Shown here: piece by piece, positions 44,766 to 53,910 of the stretch
Numbering within the stretch: the stretch's first letter is position 1
Layout: the number at the start of each line of letters is the position of its first letter
Assembly: GCA_013361525.1 (NCBI GenBank)
Contig: JABFXY010000026.1
Span: forward strand, 96,751-160,750
Length of the DNA stretch: 64,000 nucleotides
Direction of reading: 5' to 3'
DNA from: Polyangiaceae bacterium
GTDB lineage: Bacteria; Myxococcota_A; Polyangia; Polyangiales; Polyangiaceae
Notes under the pieces: generated by a model
What the model was told of the DNA's origin: nothing
Seen by the model: the letters and a program-made list of their open reading frames with translations, nothing else
Databases searched by the model: none
Made by a program: the position numbers and the translations under genes

Positions 44766-45638
44766 ATGCGTATCGCGCTCGGCTTCCTCGCGGTCTCGAT
44801 CGTTCTCGGTGCCTGTGGCGACGACGGAGCGGGCGCGGCCGGCGGCGGCGGCGCAGCGACGGGCGGCGATTCGGCGTCGGGTGCAGGCGCGCCGGGCGGT
44901 CAAGGCGGCAATGGCGGCGGCACCGGCGGCGTCGAAGAAGAAGGCGGCGCGGGCGGCGGTGAGGTTGGTGGGTCGAACGAGGGTGGGGCAGGCGGCGGAA
45001 TCGGCGGGGCAGGCGGCGGTGGGCCGGCCGACGGTTACGGCGAGCTCTCGGGCACGTGTGGTGTCCTCGACGCGCAGGACGTCGCCTCACCCGACCCGGA
45101 TCTCATCCAGGGCATCATCGACTTCTCGGCGCGACCCGCATTCGACGTCTCGTTGCTCAGCTCCGGTGGGCAAGAGATGTACGCAGACGGCAACCTCGGC
45201 GGTAGCTCGCTCTATTCGGAAATCTTCGCATACGAAGTCCTCTATCGGTGCGACGCCGCTGTCTACCTGAAGTCGGAGGCGGAGATTGTCTACCAAACCG
45301 AAGGCAAGAAGACGGATCTCCTCATCGAGCTCGACGGCGAGAAGGTCGGCGTCAGCGTCGTTCGCGCGATGAGCTACCCGGAAGGCTCACCGTACCCGGT
45401 CAGCCAGGCTTACGACGTCCTGGAGGGCAAGCTCGCAGACATCATTCAGAGCTCCCAGAACGTCGCGCCCGAGGATGCCTGGCAAAAGCAATTCCTCTCC
45501 GTCCTCGCGCAGACGCCGGACCACGCGGCCGCCATCGTCGAGGCCTACGCGATGGTTCCCGCCGAGACCAAAGCTGACACGATCGTCATCATTACGGTCA
45601 CCGAAGGCGAAGACGATTTCATCTATTACAACCAGTAG
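44766..45638 (+). CDS. Gly-rich lipoprotein
   Basis: A 290-residue lipoprotein with lipobox VLGACGDD and a Gly/Ala-rich tether of about 75 residues (GGAGGG runs), the usual design of Polyangiales surface lipoproteins. The C-terminal globular domain reads FAYEVLYRCDAAVYLKSEAE, then TDLLIELDGEKVGVSVVRAM, ending GEDDFIYYNQ. This beta-rich part could be nuclease-fold-like (a restriction-like ELDG..V pattern), but that is a weak impression. Function unknown. Confidence 0.82.
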   Translation: MRIALGFLAVSIVLGACGDDGAGAAGGGGAATGGDSASGAGAPGGQGGNGGGTGGVEEEGGAGGGEVGGSNEGGAGGGIGGAGGGGPADGYGELSGTCGVLDAQDVASPDPDLIQGIIDFSARPAFDVSLLSSGGQEMYADGNLGGSSLYSEIFAYEVLYRCDAAVYLKSEAEIVYQTEGKKTDLLIELDGEKVGVSVVRAMSYPEGSPYPVSQAYDVLEGKLADIIQSSQNVAPEDAWQKQFLSVLAQTPDHAAAIVEAYAMVPAETKADTIVIITVTEGEDDFIYYNQ

Positions 45639-45756
45639 CGTCGGGGGTTGGCCGCTCGGAGGGGGTGGGCCGCGGCGATCGACGTGCTCGACGTGCGGCG
45701 GGCCGCGGCGAAGACTGGCGCGCTCGACGAGCGGTTGGGGACGGGTTCACTTCCCT

Positions 45757-45799
45757 CGAAAAACGCGTGGTAATCGCGTTGTTTACCTCGCGTTTTTCG
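45757..45799. terminator. Bidirectional terminator-like inverted repeat
   Basis: CGAAAAACGCG at 45757-45767 pairs with CGCGTTTTTCG at 45789-45799. A/T runs inside both arms give a U-rich 3' arm in either direction. It lies between two convergent genes, as expected for a shared terminator. Confidence 0.65.
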
Positions 45800-45860
45800 G
45801 CGCGATGACACCCATGCCTCGGGCATCGCCTCGACTTCGCTCGCTCGCCGCGGCGCCCCG

Positions 45861-45909
45861 TTCAGCGCGCGCCGCGAATTCAGCGCGCGCCGCGAATTCA
45901 GCGCGCAGC
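45861..45909 (-). repeat. 18-bp tandem repeat carrying the S41 gene stop codon
   Basis: An 18-bp unit (TTCAGCGCGCGCCGCGAA on the plus strand) is present about 2.7 times. On the minus strand each copy contains GCGCGCTGA, so the stop of the S41 gene at 45898 is followed by in-frame TGA stops at 45880 and 45862. Confidence 0.75.
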
Positions 45910-47901
45910 CGCGCGCGTCGTTCCCAACGCGCGTAGTGCGCGGTGGATCGTCTCGTCTTCGCACACGCCCACGCGGCCCTCGTGATCCGGCCACGGGACC
46001 TTCTTCATGAGATCTTTGTCGCGCACGTCGGGGCCGCGCCAAGTCGTCGGCGCGTGAAGCAGCTTTTCCTCCGCTTCGCCCGTTGCCGGTAGGCCGAGCG
46101 CGACGTGCGGTGAGACGCCCACGCGCTGCAATGGCGAGCCATCGGGAAGCGCGAAGACGAGGGTCGTCAAGCGCAGCACGCCGGAGCCGACGTCGTCATC
46201 GAGGTACTCTTGCGCGCAACCTTTGCCGTACGTGCGCGATCCGAGGACGACGCCACGGTCGTAAGCGGCGAGCGCGCCCGCGAGCATCTCTGCAGCGCTC
46301 GCGGAGTCTCCGTCGACGAGGGCTGCGACAGGTCCGCTCCAACGTGATTCTTCGCGCGGCTTCGGTGCGCGATCGATCTCGATCTCGCCGTCGCGTCGCT
46401 TCATCGGAAAGAGGGCAGCACCCGGCAGGAACATGCCGAGCGCGGCGAGCGCACCGTCCGTGGAACCACCGCCATTGCCGCGAAGATCGAGGAGCACGCC
46501 GAGCGGCCTGTCCCCATGCGTCCCCGGCTTCATGTGGGGTCGCTCGAAGAGCACCGAAGACAGTCGCGCGCCGAGATCGTCCGGGACGTCGCCGATCTTC
46601 ACGACGAGGACGTAGCCCTTGCCGTACGAGACCTCGTGCGCTTCGAGGCCGGCGAGCTCCTCGGCGGGTGGTGGGACGGAGAGGAGCTCCATCTCCGGGC
46701 TGACCTCGACGGCCGTGGGACGCGTCGCGCCCGCGCGAAGGTACGTGACCGCGATCGGCTCGGGGTCCGCGATGATCGAGAGCTGATTCGCCTGCTCGAC
46801 GCTCAGCCCGGCGACAGCGACTGTCCCGATGCGAAGCACGACGTCGCCGTTCTTCAGCGGAGCGTGCGCGCCTTCGTCGATGCGCACGCCGAGGCTCGTC
46901 CGCGTCATGTCGGACCACAGCCTCGGGGGCGGGTCGACCTCGAGATCGAGGTCGTAGATGCTCGTCTCTTCGTCGAGCGGCGCCCACGCACCGTGCGGAT
47001 CGACCTGCGGAACGTACGCGCGCACCGCTGCAGCGAGCACGATCTTCGACCACTCTTCGGGCGTCTTCTCCGGCACCGTCCGCGCGACCGCCGCGTCCGC
47101 GAGGACGCCGAGATCCGCACCGTACGCGTGTTCGATCGAACCGATGCCGTGCCCGAGAAGCCGCGCGAGCTCGCGTCCCGGACGCGTGACCTTGCCGTCT
47201 TCGAACGGTGTGCTCGACGCGATCTCCCAGCGCTTCTTCGGATCGATCGGGAGCCTCTGACCGAGCGCGCGGGCGTCGAGCAGCTCTTTGCGCACCGAGC
47301 CCACCCACGTCGCGAGCGTTTGTCCGACCTGCTCCGCCGCGGCGCAGGGGCCGGATCCCGGCGCTGCCTCGAGCTCGGCGAGCAACGACGGTCCAACCTT
47401 GGTGAGCAGCGCCTGCACCGGAGCATCGGGCGCGACACTCCATAGTCCGTGGGGATCGAGCCAATCGCTGGTCGCGAACACGAAACGTTTTCGATCGACG
47501 GGCTCCGCGGGCGTCGCGAGGTTCGAGCGGGCTTGGGCGACGATGCGGCGAGCCTGATCGCAAGCGAGCGCAGGAGCCTCGCCAGTCGGGAACACGAGGC
47601 CCCGCGCCGGCTCACACTCGACGTCGTTATCGACCTGCGGCGGCGGCGCATCCGGCTCGAGCGGGATCGGAGCCGTGGTCGGTGCAGGCGACATCGGCGG
47701 TGCCGGTTGCTCGAGGCCGCCGGTCGGTTCCGAGCTGCCGACGAACAAAATGCCGGCGATGCCCAACGAGAGCGCGAGGACGGTGCCCACGGCCACCGCG
47801 CGAATTCTTCGCGCGCGTGTCGAAGGCAAGCTTGCTCGAGGAGGCGAGTCGGTGCTCAACGTTTGGGGCTCGGCCTTTCGTCGACCGATACGTTTTAGCA
47901 C
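45898..47901 (-). CDS. S41 family C-terminal processing protease
   Basis: A 667-residue protein with one N-terminal membrane anchor (AVAVGTVLALSLGIAGILFVG, about 36-56) and a Pro-rich tether. A helical domain spans about 110-310. A PDZ domain follows (SLGVRIDEGAHAPLKNGDVVLRIG). The S41 core has GVLLDLRGNGGGSTDGALAALG, the catalytic Ser in DSASAAEML (about 535) and the catalytic Lys in TYGKG (about 560). Tail-specific proteases of this class cut the C-termini of periplasmic proteins or activate lytic enzymes. Cys residues in the helical part may form disulfides. The 3' end lies in an 18-bp tandem repeat. Confidence 0.92.
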   Translation of the reverse strand: MLKRIGRRKAEPQTLSTDSPPRASLPSTRARRIRAVAVGTVLALSLGIAGILFVGSSEPTGGLEQPAPPMSPAPTTAPIPLEPDAPPPQVDNDVECEPARGLVFPTGEAPALACDQARRIVAQARSNLATPAEPVDRKRFVFATSDWLDPHGLWSVAPDAPVQALLTKVGPSLLAELEAAPGSGPCAAAEQVGQTLATWVGSVRKELLDARALGQRLPIDPKKRWEIASSTPFEDGKVTRPGRELARLLGHGIGSIEHAYGADLGVLADAAVARTVPEKTPEEWSKIVLAAAVRAYVPQVDPHGAWAPLDEETSIYDLDLEVDPPPRLWSDMTRTSLGVRIDEGAHAPLKNGDVVLRIGTVAVAGLSVEQANQLSIIADPEPIAVTYLRAGATRPTAVEVSPEMELLSVPPPAEELAGLEAHEVSYGKGYVLVVKIGDVPDDLGARLSSVLFERPHMKPGTHGDRPLGVLLDLRGNGGGSTDGALAALGMFLPGAALFPMKRRDGEIEIDRAPKPREESRWSGPVAALVDGDSASAAEMLAGALAAYDRGVVLGSRTYGKGCAQEYLDDDVGSGVLRLTTLVFALPDGSPLQRVGVSPHVALGLPATGEAEEKLLHAPTTWRGPDVRDKDLMKKVPWPDHEGRVGVCEDETIHRALRALGTTRAAAR

Positions 47902-48130
47902 TACCGGGCCCGCGCCGGCTAAGGCTCCGGAGCGCGTCGAACACCCACCAAGAGGGCGGCCGGATCCAAGTTTCAGGACCGCGAAAGAGTTCGCTCGCTA
48001 TGTACGGCTATCGGCAACGTTTGCGCGAAAGTGCTCTTTTTAACCTGTGAAAGTCAGGCACCGACCTTGCTGAGGCACGTTTGCGCGTGCGCGCTCATGC
48101 GACGCACGTGCGCCGAAGAAGGGAGGCGTC

Positions 48131-48976
48131 ATGAGCCAGGTGACCGACAGAACTGCTCTCACGTCGTATCGGGCCGATATCGCGTCGAAGAAGCCGCTCA
48201 GCCCACGCCAAGAGCAAGATCTCGTGGTTCGCTGGCGTGAGGGCGACAGCCGTGCGGGCGCCCTCCTGATCGAAGCTTGCCTTCCGTTCGTCATGACGAT
48301 CGCGCTCGAGTACCGCCGCTGGGGCATCCCGACGGAGGACATCGTCCAGGAGGGAAACATCGGCCTCTTGAAAGCCGCGGTTCGCTTCGATCCGGGGCGC
48401 GGCTGCCGGCTCGTGACGTACGCCGCGTATTGGATCCGCGCGGAGATTCGCGACTTCGTCGTTCGCTCGTACCGCGTGGTTCGTCTCGGTGCATCGAAGG
48501 CCGAGCGGCGGGCGCTGCGTCACTATCGCAAGACGCGCGAGCGAGATCCCGAGGCGCTCGCCGCTGCGAGCGGGCTCTCGGTCGAAAAAGCGGAGCGGCT
48601 GCTTCCGCTGCTGATGGTGCGCGACGTGAGCCTCGATGACCGCGACCCGGAGGGCAACTCCCCGAGCGATCGCATCGCGTCGTCGATCAGCTCGCCGGAG
48701 GAAGACGTCGCGGGCCGCCAACACCACCAGCGGATGCGCGAGGCTCTCCAAGCCGCACTCTCGTCGCTTACCCCACGCGAGCGAACGATCGTCGAGCAGC
48801 GTTACCTCGTCGAACGACCGCTCACGCTCGAGCAGGTAGGCGTGCAGTTCGGCATCAGCAAGGAGCGCGTTCGCCAATTGGAAGAGCGCGCGAAGCAACG
48901 GATGCGCGCTTCGATCGACGCGCTCACCGCGGATCCGTCGTCGCCCCAATCGCCGACGCAAGCCGTCGCCGCTTGA
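48131..48976 (+). CDS. RNA polymerase sigma factor, RpoH (sigma-32) type
   Basis: A 281-residue sigma-70 family protein preceded by a strong GGGAGG ribosome-binding sequence. Region 2 includes EDIVQEGNIGLLKAAVRFDP and TYAAYWIRAEIRDFVVRSYR. A short region 3 follows, then region 4 with LTPRERTIVEQRYL and the helix-turn-helix LEQVGVQFGISKERVRQLEERAKQRM. The region-2/3 sequence (RVVRLGASKAERRALRHYRK) and lack of region 1.1 are typical of RpoH-like heat-shock factors rather than RpoD. Several RpoH paralogues are common in myxobacteria, so this copy may serve a special stress or development regulon. Confidence 0.9.
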   Translation: MSQVTDRTALTSYRADIASKKPLSPRQEQDLVVRWREGDSRAGALLIEACLPFVMTIALEYRRWGIPTEDIVQEGNIGLLKAAVRFDPGRGCRLVTYAAYWIRAEIRDFVVRSYRVVRLGASKAERRALRHYRKTRERDPEALAAASGLSVEKAERLLPLLMVRDVSLDDRDPEGNSPSDRIASSISSPEEDVAGRQHHQRMREALQAALSSLTPRERTIVEQRYLVERPLTLEQVGVQFGISKERVRQLEERAKQRMRASIDALTADPSSPQSPTQAVAA

Positions 48977-49060
48977 CCCGGTTGGGCCCGGCCGGGTCGG
49001 GCGCTCGGATCTCGACTCGGCCACCCTCGCCTCAAGCTGCTAACCTCCACGGCCGTCGCC

Positions 49061-49639
49061 GTGGGCCACTCGCTCGCACCTCCGGATGCCATCGTCGTGC
49101 TCGGCTGTCGCGTCGAGCCTTCGGGGGATCTCTCGCCGACGCTCACGCGCCGAGCCGCGTGGGCGCGCGCTGCATTCGAGGCGAAGCTCGGCCGCTACGT
49201 GGTTCCGTCGGGCGGGCGGCGCTGGGGTGATCATGTCGAGGCCGAGCAGCTCTCGCGGTGGCTCGCGCGCGGTGGTGTGCCCTCCGATGCGATCTTCGCC
49301 GAGCGGCTCTCGCTGACCACGGCGGAGAACGCCGTCTTCTCGGCCGAGGTACTGACGCGGCTGCGCGTGCGTCGCGCCGTCATCGTCACCTGCGCTTGGC
49401 ACATGCAGCGCGCGCTCGCCTGTTTTCGAAGGGCAGGCGTCGATGCTCTTCCGTTGCCCGTTCCCGCGGCTCCTTCGACGTTGTTTGCGCGCCTCTACAG
49501 ATCAGGCCACGAAATCGTCTCGTCGCGGCTCGATGCCATGACGATGGAACGCATACGGCGCGTCCGAGCGACGCGCGGTTCACATCCCTTCGACGAGCGC
49601 ATCTCGACCGCCGCGCGAGGGATGGAGGGGACGTCCTAG
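49061..49639 (+). CDS. DUF218/YdcF family protein
   Basis: A 192-residue protein starting with GTG at 49061. It has the DUF218 signature DAIVVLGCRVEPSG, GGRRWGD, and TAENAVFSAEVL, followed by VIVTCAWHMQRALACFRRAG. Family members (SanA, ElyC, YdcF) are linked to envelope integrity; most are membrane-anchored, but no TM helix is present here. Its stop (TAG 49637-49639) is directly followed by the ATG of the cyclophilin lipoprotein gene, indicating an operon. Confidence 0.88.
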   Translation: MGHSLAPPDAIVVLGCRVEPSGDLSPTLTRRAAWARAAFEAKLGRYVVPSGGRRWGDHVEAEQLSRWLARGGVPSDAIFAERLSLTTAENAVFSAEVLTRLRVRRAVIVTCAWHMQRALACFRRAGVDALPLPVPAAPSTLFARLYRSGHEIVSSRLDAMTMERIRRVRATRGSHPFDERISTAARGMEGTS

Positions 49640-51877
49640 ATGCGGTTCGGCTCGGCTGCGTCAGCCATCGCTGCCACCCTTTCGTTCGTGCTGGCGTGCT
49701 CCGATTCGAACCGGGGTAGCGCGGCGTCGTCTTCGGCCAGCCCCTCGGCGTCGAGCTCGAACGCGCCGACGCAAGCCGCCGTCGCCACCCCCGAGGGAGC
49801 GGCACGCTCGGCGGTCATCCGCGAAGCCGAGCATCGCCGCGCCCCGCTGATGATCGAAGACGCGGACCTCACCTCGCGCGACGTGACGGTTCGTCGTGCG
49901 GCCGCGCGCGCTCTCGCCCGCATCACCGGTCCGAACGCGCGCCCCAAGCTTCTGCGGCTGCTCGGCGACGAAGACGCCGAGGTCGTCACGTGGGCGGCGT
50001 ACGGCCTCGGCTTCGATTGCAATGACGCCCGCGACGTCCACGTCGATGCCCTCGTCGCTCGCGCGCTCGCGCTCCCCGACGACGACTCGTTCGACAACGC
50101 GTTCGTGGCCATCGCGCGCGCCGTCGGCGCGTGCGCCTCGCCCGCGCGATCCGAGACGACGCTCGTCGCTTGGCTCGGCGCGAAGCCGTCCCGCGCGCGC
50201 GGGGCGAGCCTCGGCCTCGGCGACTTCGCCAGCCGCACCAAACGCCTTCGCGAAGAGAGCTGGGTGTCTCTCTTCGCGAGCGCAGCCGGCGGCGTCAGCG
50301 CCCCGGCCGTGCCCGAGTCGCTCTATGCGGTCTCGCGCGTCGACAACGTCCCGCCGAGCGTCCTCGACCGCCTGACCGAGGTGGCGTCCGCGCGGCTCGC
50401 CGAGCCGGGGCCGTACCGGTTGTTCGCGATCCGTGCGCTCGGTCGCGCGAAGGCGCAGGGCCTCGCGCCGCTCGAGCGTGTGCTTCTCAAAGGGGATGGC
50501 TTCACGATGCCCGAGCGCGTCGAAGCCGTTCGCGCGGCTGCCCGTCTCGGCTGGGACGGGCAAGTGCTCATCGGCAAGCTGATCGACAAGCTCGCAGCTG
50601 CGCCAGCGCTCGAAGGAGGCGAGGACGGCGCCCTCTTGCTGGCGGCGCTCGCCGCTGCGACGGACGCGAAGGTCGCGCCGAAGGCGCTCCCTGCGCTCGC
50701 TGTCGTTCCTGCGCCGGCCGGCGCGAACGAGCGCGGCCGTCGTATCACCTCGCTCGTTCGATGTGCTGCGGCGCTGGTCCCGCGCGAGGTGAAGGCAGAC
50801 ACGCCGGCGCTCGTCGGGTGTGACCTCGACAGCGGCTGGATCGGCAAGACCGCGCTCGCAGAGGTCATCGGACGCTCGGAGATCCGAGGTCGCGACATCG
50901 AGAAGTTCAAAGCGCTGTCGACGGACGCCGACGCGCGCGTGCGCGAGGCCGCGATCGCGCTGCTTTCGCTCCATCCGGAGATTCCGGACACGCACGTGAT
51001 CCTCGCGACCGCGCTCGCCGCGAAGGAGCCGGGGGTCGTCTACGCCGCTGCCGAGCAGATCAAAGCGAGCCCCCGCCTCGCTTCGGCCCCTGTACCGGCG
51101 CCGAAAAAGAAGCCGAAGAAGAAGGGCAAAGAGGGCGAACCGAAAGAAGGCCAGACACCCGAAGAGCCGCCGCCGCCCGTCGCCAAAGCCGTCGAGGACG
51201 CGCTCGTATCCGCGCTCGAACGTGCCGAGCGCGAATACGACCTGGAGCTCCTCGGCGCGGTCATCGAGGCCGTCGGCGCGCTCGGCCAAAAGACGCTACT
51301 ACCGAAGATCCAGCCGTATTGCGGGTCAATCTACCCGTCCGTACGGGCCCACGCGACGAACGGCATTGCGCTCTTGTCGGCGGGCCGAAGGCCGACCTGC
51401 ACCGCGCCCGACAAGTCCGACGCCATTGCGCCCGAGGCGCTCGAGCCGCTCGGCGAAAACACAAAGCTCGTCTTCGACACCGACGCCGGCGAGCTGACGA
51501 TCGAGCTCGACGCGGCGGTCGCGCCCGTCGCGGGCGCGCGCTTCGTCGCGCTCGTGAAGCGGGGCTACTACGACGGAAACGTCATTCATCGCGTCGACCC
51601 GAGCTATGTCGTTCAGTTCGGATCGCCGGCCGCCGATGGAATGGGCGGCCCCACGGATTTGCCGCCCGTGCGCTGTGAGACGTCGCCGCTCCCATTCGAG
51701 CCTCTCGAGGTCGGCGTTGCGCTGGCCGGGCGCGATACGGGCAGCGGTCAGTTCTTCGTGATGCGCGCCCGCCACCCGCACATCGACGGCCAATACGCGC
51801 TGATCGGGCACGCAAAAGGGCCTTGGGATGCCGTCTTCGAAGGCGACGTCATCCGCAAGGTCACGATTGCGAAATAG
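49640..51877 (+). CDS. HEAT-repeat lipoprotein with C-terminal cyclophilin domain
   Basis: A 745-residue lipoprotein (lipobox LSFVLACSD). Residues about 70-600 are HEAT-like repeats (VTVRRAAARALARITGPNAR, DAEVVTWAAYGLG, DADARVREAAIALLSLHPE), broken by a Lys-rich segment near 480-500. The last 135 residues are a cyclophilin-type peptidyl-prolyl isomerase (VFDTDAGELTIELD, RFVALVKRGYYDGNVIHRVDP, QFFVMRARHPHIDGQYALIG). The usual QGGDP is QFGSP, but the FHR-equivalent IHRV is kept. It probably folds or scaffolds periplasmic or outer-membrane proteins. It directly abuts the DUF218 gene. Confidence 0.9.
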   Translation: MRFGSAASAIAATLSFVLACSDSNRGSAASSSASPSASSSNAPTQAAVATPEGAARSAVIREAEHRRAPLMIEDADLTSRDVTVRRAAARALARITGPNARPKLLRLLGDEDAEVVTWAAYGLGFDCNDARDVHVDALVARALALPDDDSFDNAFVAIARAVGACASPARSETTLVAWLGAKPSRARGASLGLGDFASRTKRLREESWVSLFASAAGGVSAPAVPESLYAVSRVDNVPPSVLDRLTEVASARLAEPGPYRLFAIRALGRAKAQGLAPLERVLLKGDGFTMPERVEAVRAAARLGWDGQVLIGKLIDKLAAAPALEGGEDGALLLAALAAATDAKVAPKALPALAVVPAPAGANERGRRITSLVRCAAALVPREVKADTPALVGCDLDSGWIGKTALAEVIGRSEIRGRDIEKFKALSTDADARVREAAIALLSLHPEIPDTHVILATALAAKEPGVVYAAAEQIKASPRLASAPVPAPKKKPKKKGKEGEPKEGQTPEEPPPPVAKAVEDALVSALERAEREYDLELLGAVIEAVGALGQKTLLPKIQPYCGSIYPSVRAHATNGIALLSAGRRPTCTAPDKSDAIAPEALEPLGENTKLVFDTDAGELTIELDAAVAPVAGARFVALVKRGYYDGNVIHRVDPSYVVQFGSPAADGMGGPTDLPPVRCETSPLPFEPLEVGVALAGRDTGSGQFFVMRARHPHIDGQYALIGHAKGPWDAVFEGDVIRKVTIAK

Positions 51878-51886
51878 TGTCGCGTC

Positions 51887-52915
51887 CTACTTCGCGATCC
51901 GCTCGAATACCGCCATCGCGCGCGGGTAATCGATTGAAATCCGGAAGAAGCGCAATGCGTTGCCGCCGAGCGCGCCGTCGATGCGCTTGTCGGTCCATTG
52001 CGACATCCATTCGTGGAAGTCCTTGTCGCTGCGCCGTGTGAACCAAACCGGCCCGACGGCCTGACCCGCGACGGTCACCGCCGGCACCTGAATCATCGGC
52101 GCTCCGTCGGCGTTGACGTCGGCATTTTCGATGATTCGCCAATCCGGATGCTTTTGCTTCCATTGGTCGAACGTCGTTGCAGCGATGAAGCTCGTCGCGC
52201 GGACCGGAGGCCCGCCGTCGCCCATCGCCGCGACGGCGGCGGGTGACAACTTCACGGTGGCGCCCGTGTCGAAAAGCAGGTCCACCTTCGCCCCGTCGAT
52301 CTGCACTTCGATACGGGGATAGTTCGTCGCTCGCTTGCCCTCCGCGTTTTTGGGAAAGCCGAGGAACGCTCGCTGCGACGGGTCGTGTTTCGGCAAATCG
52401 CCGCTCGCCCGGAGCCACAGCTCGCCATTTTCGTAGTCGAAGGTCCAAACCCGATCCTTGAACCAGGCTTGACCGAGCATGCCGTCCATCTCGGGATCGA
52501 TCGTCTTCGTGAGCGGGCTCTCCTCGACGATGGGGAGGCGTCCGTCGAAGACCTCGACCTTCGGGATCCACGAATCCCATTCGAAGTTCGGTAGAAACGC
52601 TGCCTCCGTCGGGCCTTCATCCGCCTCGATGGTGGACGTCTCCAACCCGAGCCGCGTCGCCGCGGCCTTCGTGAGCATCAGCCCACCTCCGGTATCGGTG
52701 AAGAGCCGCAGCGAGTTGCCGTCGACCGTCGTCGGCTCGACGTAGAAACGATCCGCGATGAGCTTTGCCGGCATCTGCACCGGATGACCGGGCTTCGGCA
52801 CGTTCGGAGACGCGCTCCGGCGCTCTTCCGGCTCCGGGTTCGTCGCCGTCACCGAACCGCCGCTCGTCGTACAACCGACGGCGACGACTGCGAGGAGCGC
52901 CAGCAAACGCAGCAT
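51887..52915 (-). CDS. Bilobal aspartyl protease-like lipoprotein
   Basis: A 342-residue lipoprotein with lipobox VVAVGCTTS. It has two retropepsin-like active-site motifs: RLFTDTGGGLML near residue 75 and DLLFDTGATVKLS near 215, each on a beta-strand with hydrophobic neighbours. Two DTG motifs in one chain imply a pseudo-dimeric, pepsin-like or duplicated-retropepsin fold. DGMLGQAWF and DGALGGNALRFF look like the paired motifs after each lobe. An active periplasmic aspartyl protease is plausible but unproven. Convergent with the cyclophilin gene, 9 bp apart. Confidence 0.85.
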   Translation of the reverse strand: MLRLLALLAVVAVGCTTSGGSVTATNPEPEERRSASPNVPKPGHPVQMPAKLIADRFYVEPTTVDGNSLRLFTDTGGGLMLTKAAATRLGLETSTIEADEGPTEAAFLPNFEWDSWIPKVEVFDGRLPIVEESPLTKTIDPEMDGMLGQAWFKDRVWTFDYENGELWLRASGDLPKHDPSQRAFLGFPKNAEGKRATNYPRIEVQIDGAKVDLLFDTGATVKLSPAAVAAMGDGGPPVRATSFIAATTFDQWKQKHPDWRIIENADVNADGAPMIQVPAVTVAGQAVGPVWFTRRSDKDFHEWMSQWTDKRIDGALGGNALRFFRISIDYPRAMAVFERIAK

Positions 52916-52974
52916 GGCGAAACCCTACTTTCGCGCACGTACGCCCGCAACCCGCCTTGCGCCCTACGGCGGCG

Positions 52975-53910
52975 TCAGGGGGCGCGCAAAATTGCCTCGG
53001 CGAACCACCGTTTCGGATCCGACACGATCCCATCGAGCCGAAAGCCGCTGTTCTTTGCGAGCGCGTGGATGTCGTCGAAGTCGAACTTGTACGAGCTCTC
53101 TGTGTGGATCGGGTGCGTGGGAGAAAACGTGAGCGCCTCTTCCCCTATCCGAACCGACTGCTCTCGTGCCGGGACGAGGTGCATTTCGATACGCCGCTTG
53201 CGCGCGTTGTAAAACGCATTGTGGGCGAATGCCTCGGGGTCGAAGCTCGCGCCGAAACGAGCATTGATATGGTGCAGAATGTTTCGATTGAACGCGGCCG
53301 TGACGTTTTGCGCGTCGTTGTAGGCGGCGTTCAAGATGGCTTCATCTTTCACCAGATCGACGGCGAGCAGCAGCACGTCACCCGGCCGAAGCCGCGCGCG
53401 AAGGCGCGAAAGAAAGCGAATCGCGTCCGACGGATCGAAATTACCTATGGTCGAGCCAGAGTAATAGACCAAGAGGGGCGCCTCGGGCGGTAAGCCGTCG
53501 AGGGCTTCGGCGTCGGCGAAATCGCCGCCATAAGGCAATACCTCGAGCGATCCGAACGCGCGGCGCACCTCCCGCTCGGTCACCGCGAGCGCCGAGGGTG
53601 AGATGTCGATCGGCCGGTAGGCCCGCGGCGCGTCGAGGTGCGAAAGGAGCGCGACGACCTTGTCGCCGCTCCCGCTCCCGAGCTCGATCACCACGGACCC
53701 GCGCGCGATGTGGCGCGCGATCTCCGAGCCCTGCTCGCGAAGGAGCGCGAGCTCGGTGCGCGTCGGGTAATACTCCTTCGTGCGGGTGATCTGCGCGAAC
53801 AGCTTCGATCCCGCCTCATCGTAGAAATACCGCGGAGATATCGTCGGCGGCTGGGACCGGAGCCCGTGCAGCAGCTCGGCCCGCTCCTCTTTGCTCGGCC
53901 GTCGAATCAT
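52975..53910 (-). CDS. egtD: L-histidine N-alpha-methyltransferase (EgtD)
   Basis: The start at 53910 overlaps the egtB stop (ATGA), giving 311 residues. The EgtD family opening (LRSQPPTISPRYFYDEAGSKLFAQIT and EYYPTRTELALL), the SAM motif VIELGSGSGDKV, and VYYSGSTIGNFDP are all present, as are the C-terminal RRIEMHLVPAREQ and THPIHTESSYKF blocks. EgtD methylates His three times to hercynine, the first committed step to ergothioneine. The adjacent EgtB fits the next step. A function in another EgtD-like pathway cannot be excluded, but context is strong. Confidence 0.93.
   Translation of the reverse strand: MIRRPSKEERAELLHGLRSQPPTISPRYFYDEAGSKLFAQITRTKEYYPTRTELALLREQGSEIARHIARGSVVIELGSGSGDKVVALLSHLDAPRAYRPIDISPSALAVTEREVRRAFGSLEVLPYGGDFADAEALDGLPPEAPLLVYYSGSTIGNFDPSDAIRFLSRLRARLRPGDVLLLAVDLVKDEAILNAAYNDAQNVTAAFNRNILHHINARFGASFDPEAFAHNAFYNARKRRIEMHLVPAREQSVRIGEEALTFSPTHPIHTESSYKFDFDDIHALAKNSGFRLDGIVSDPKRWFAEAILRAP

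Noticed and set aside
49699..49716. tRNA-like T-loop (GGTTCGAATC on the minus strand).
   Set aside because: No pairing T-stem, acceptor stem or anticodon arm; it lies in the signal-peptide codons of a lipoprotein.
49661..51289. A 542-codon minus-strand frame opposite the HEAT/cyclophilin gene.
   Set aside because: Low-information Arg/Glu-rich translation and no start signals; the plus-strand protein has a signal peptide and known domains.
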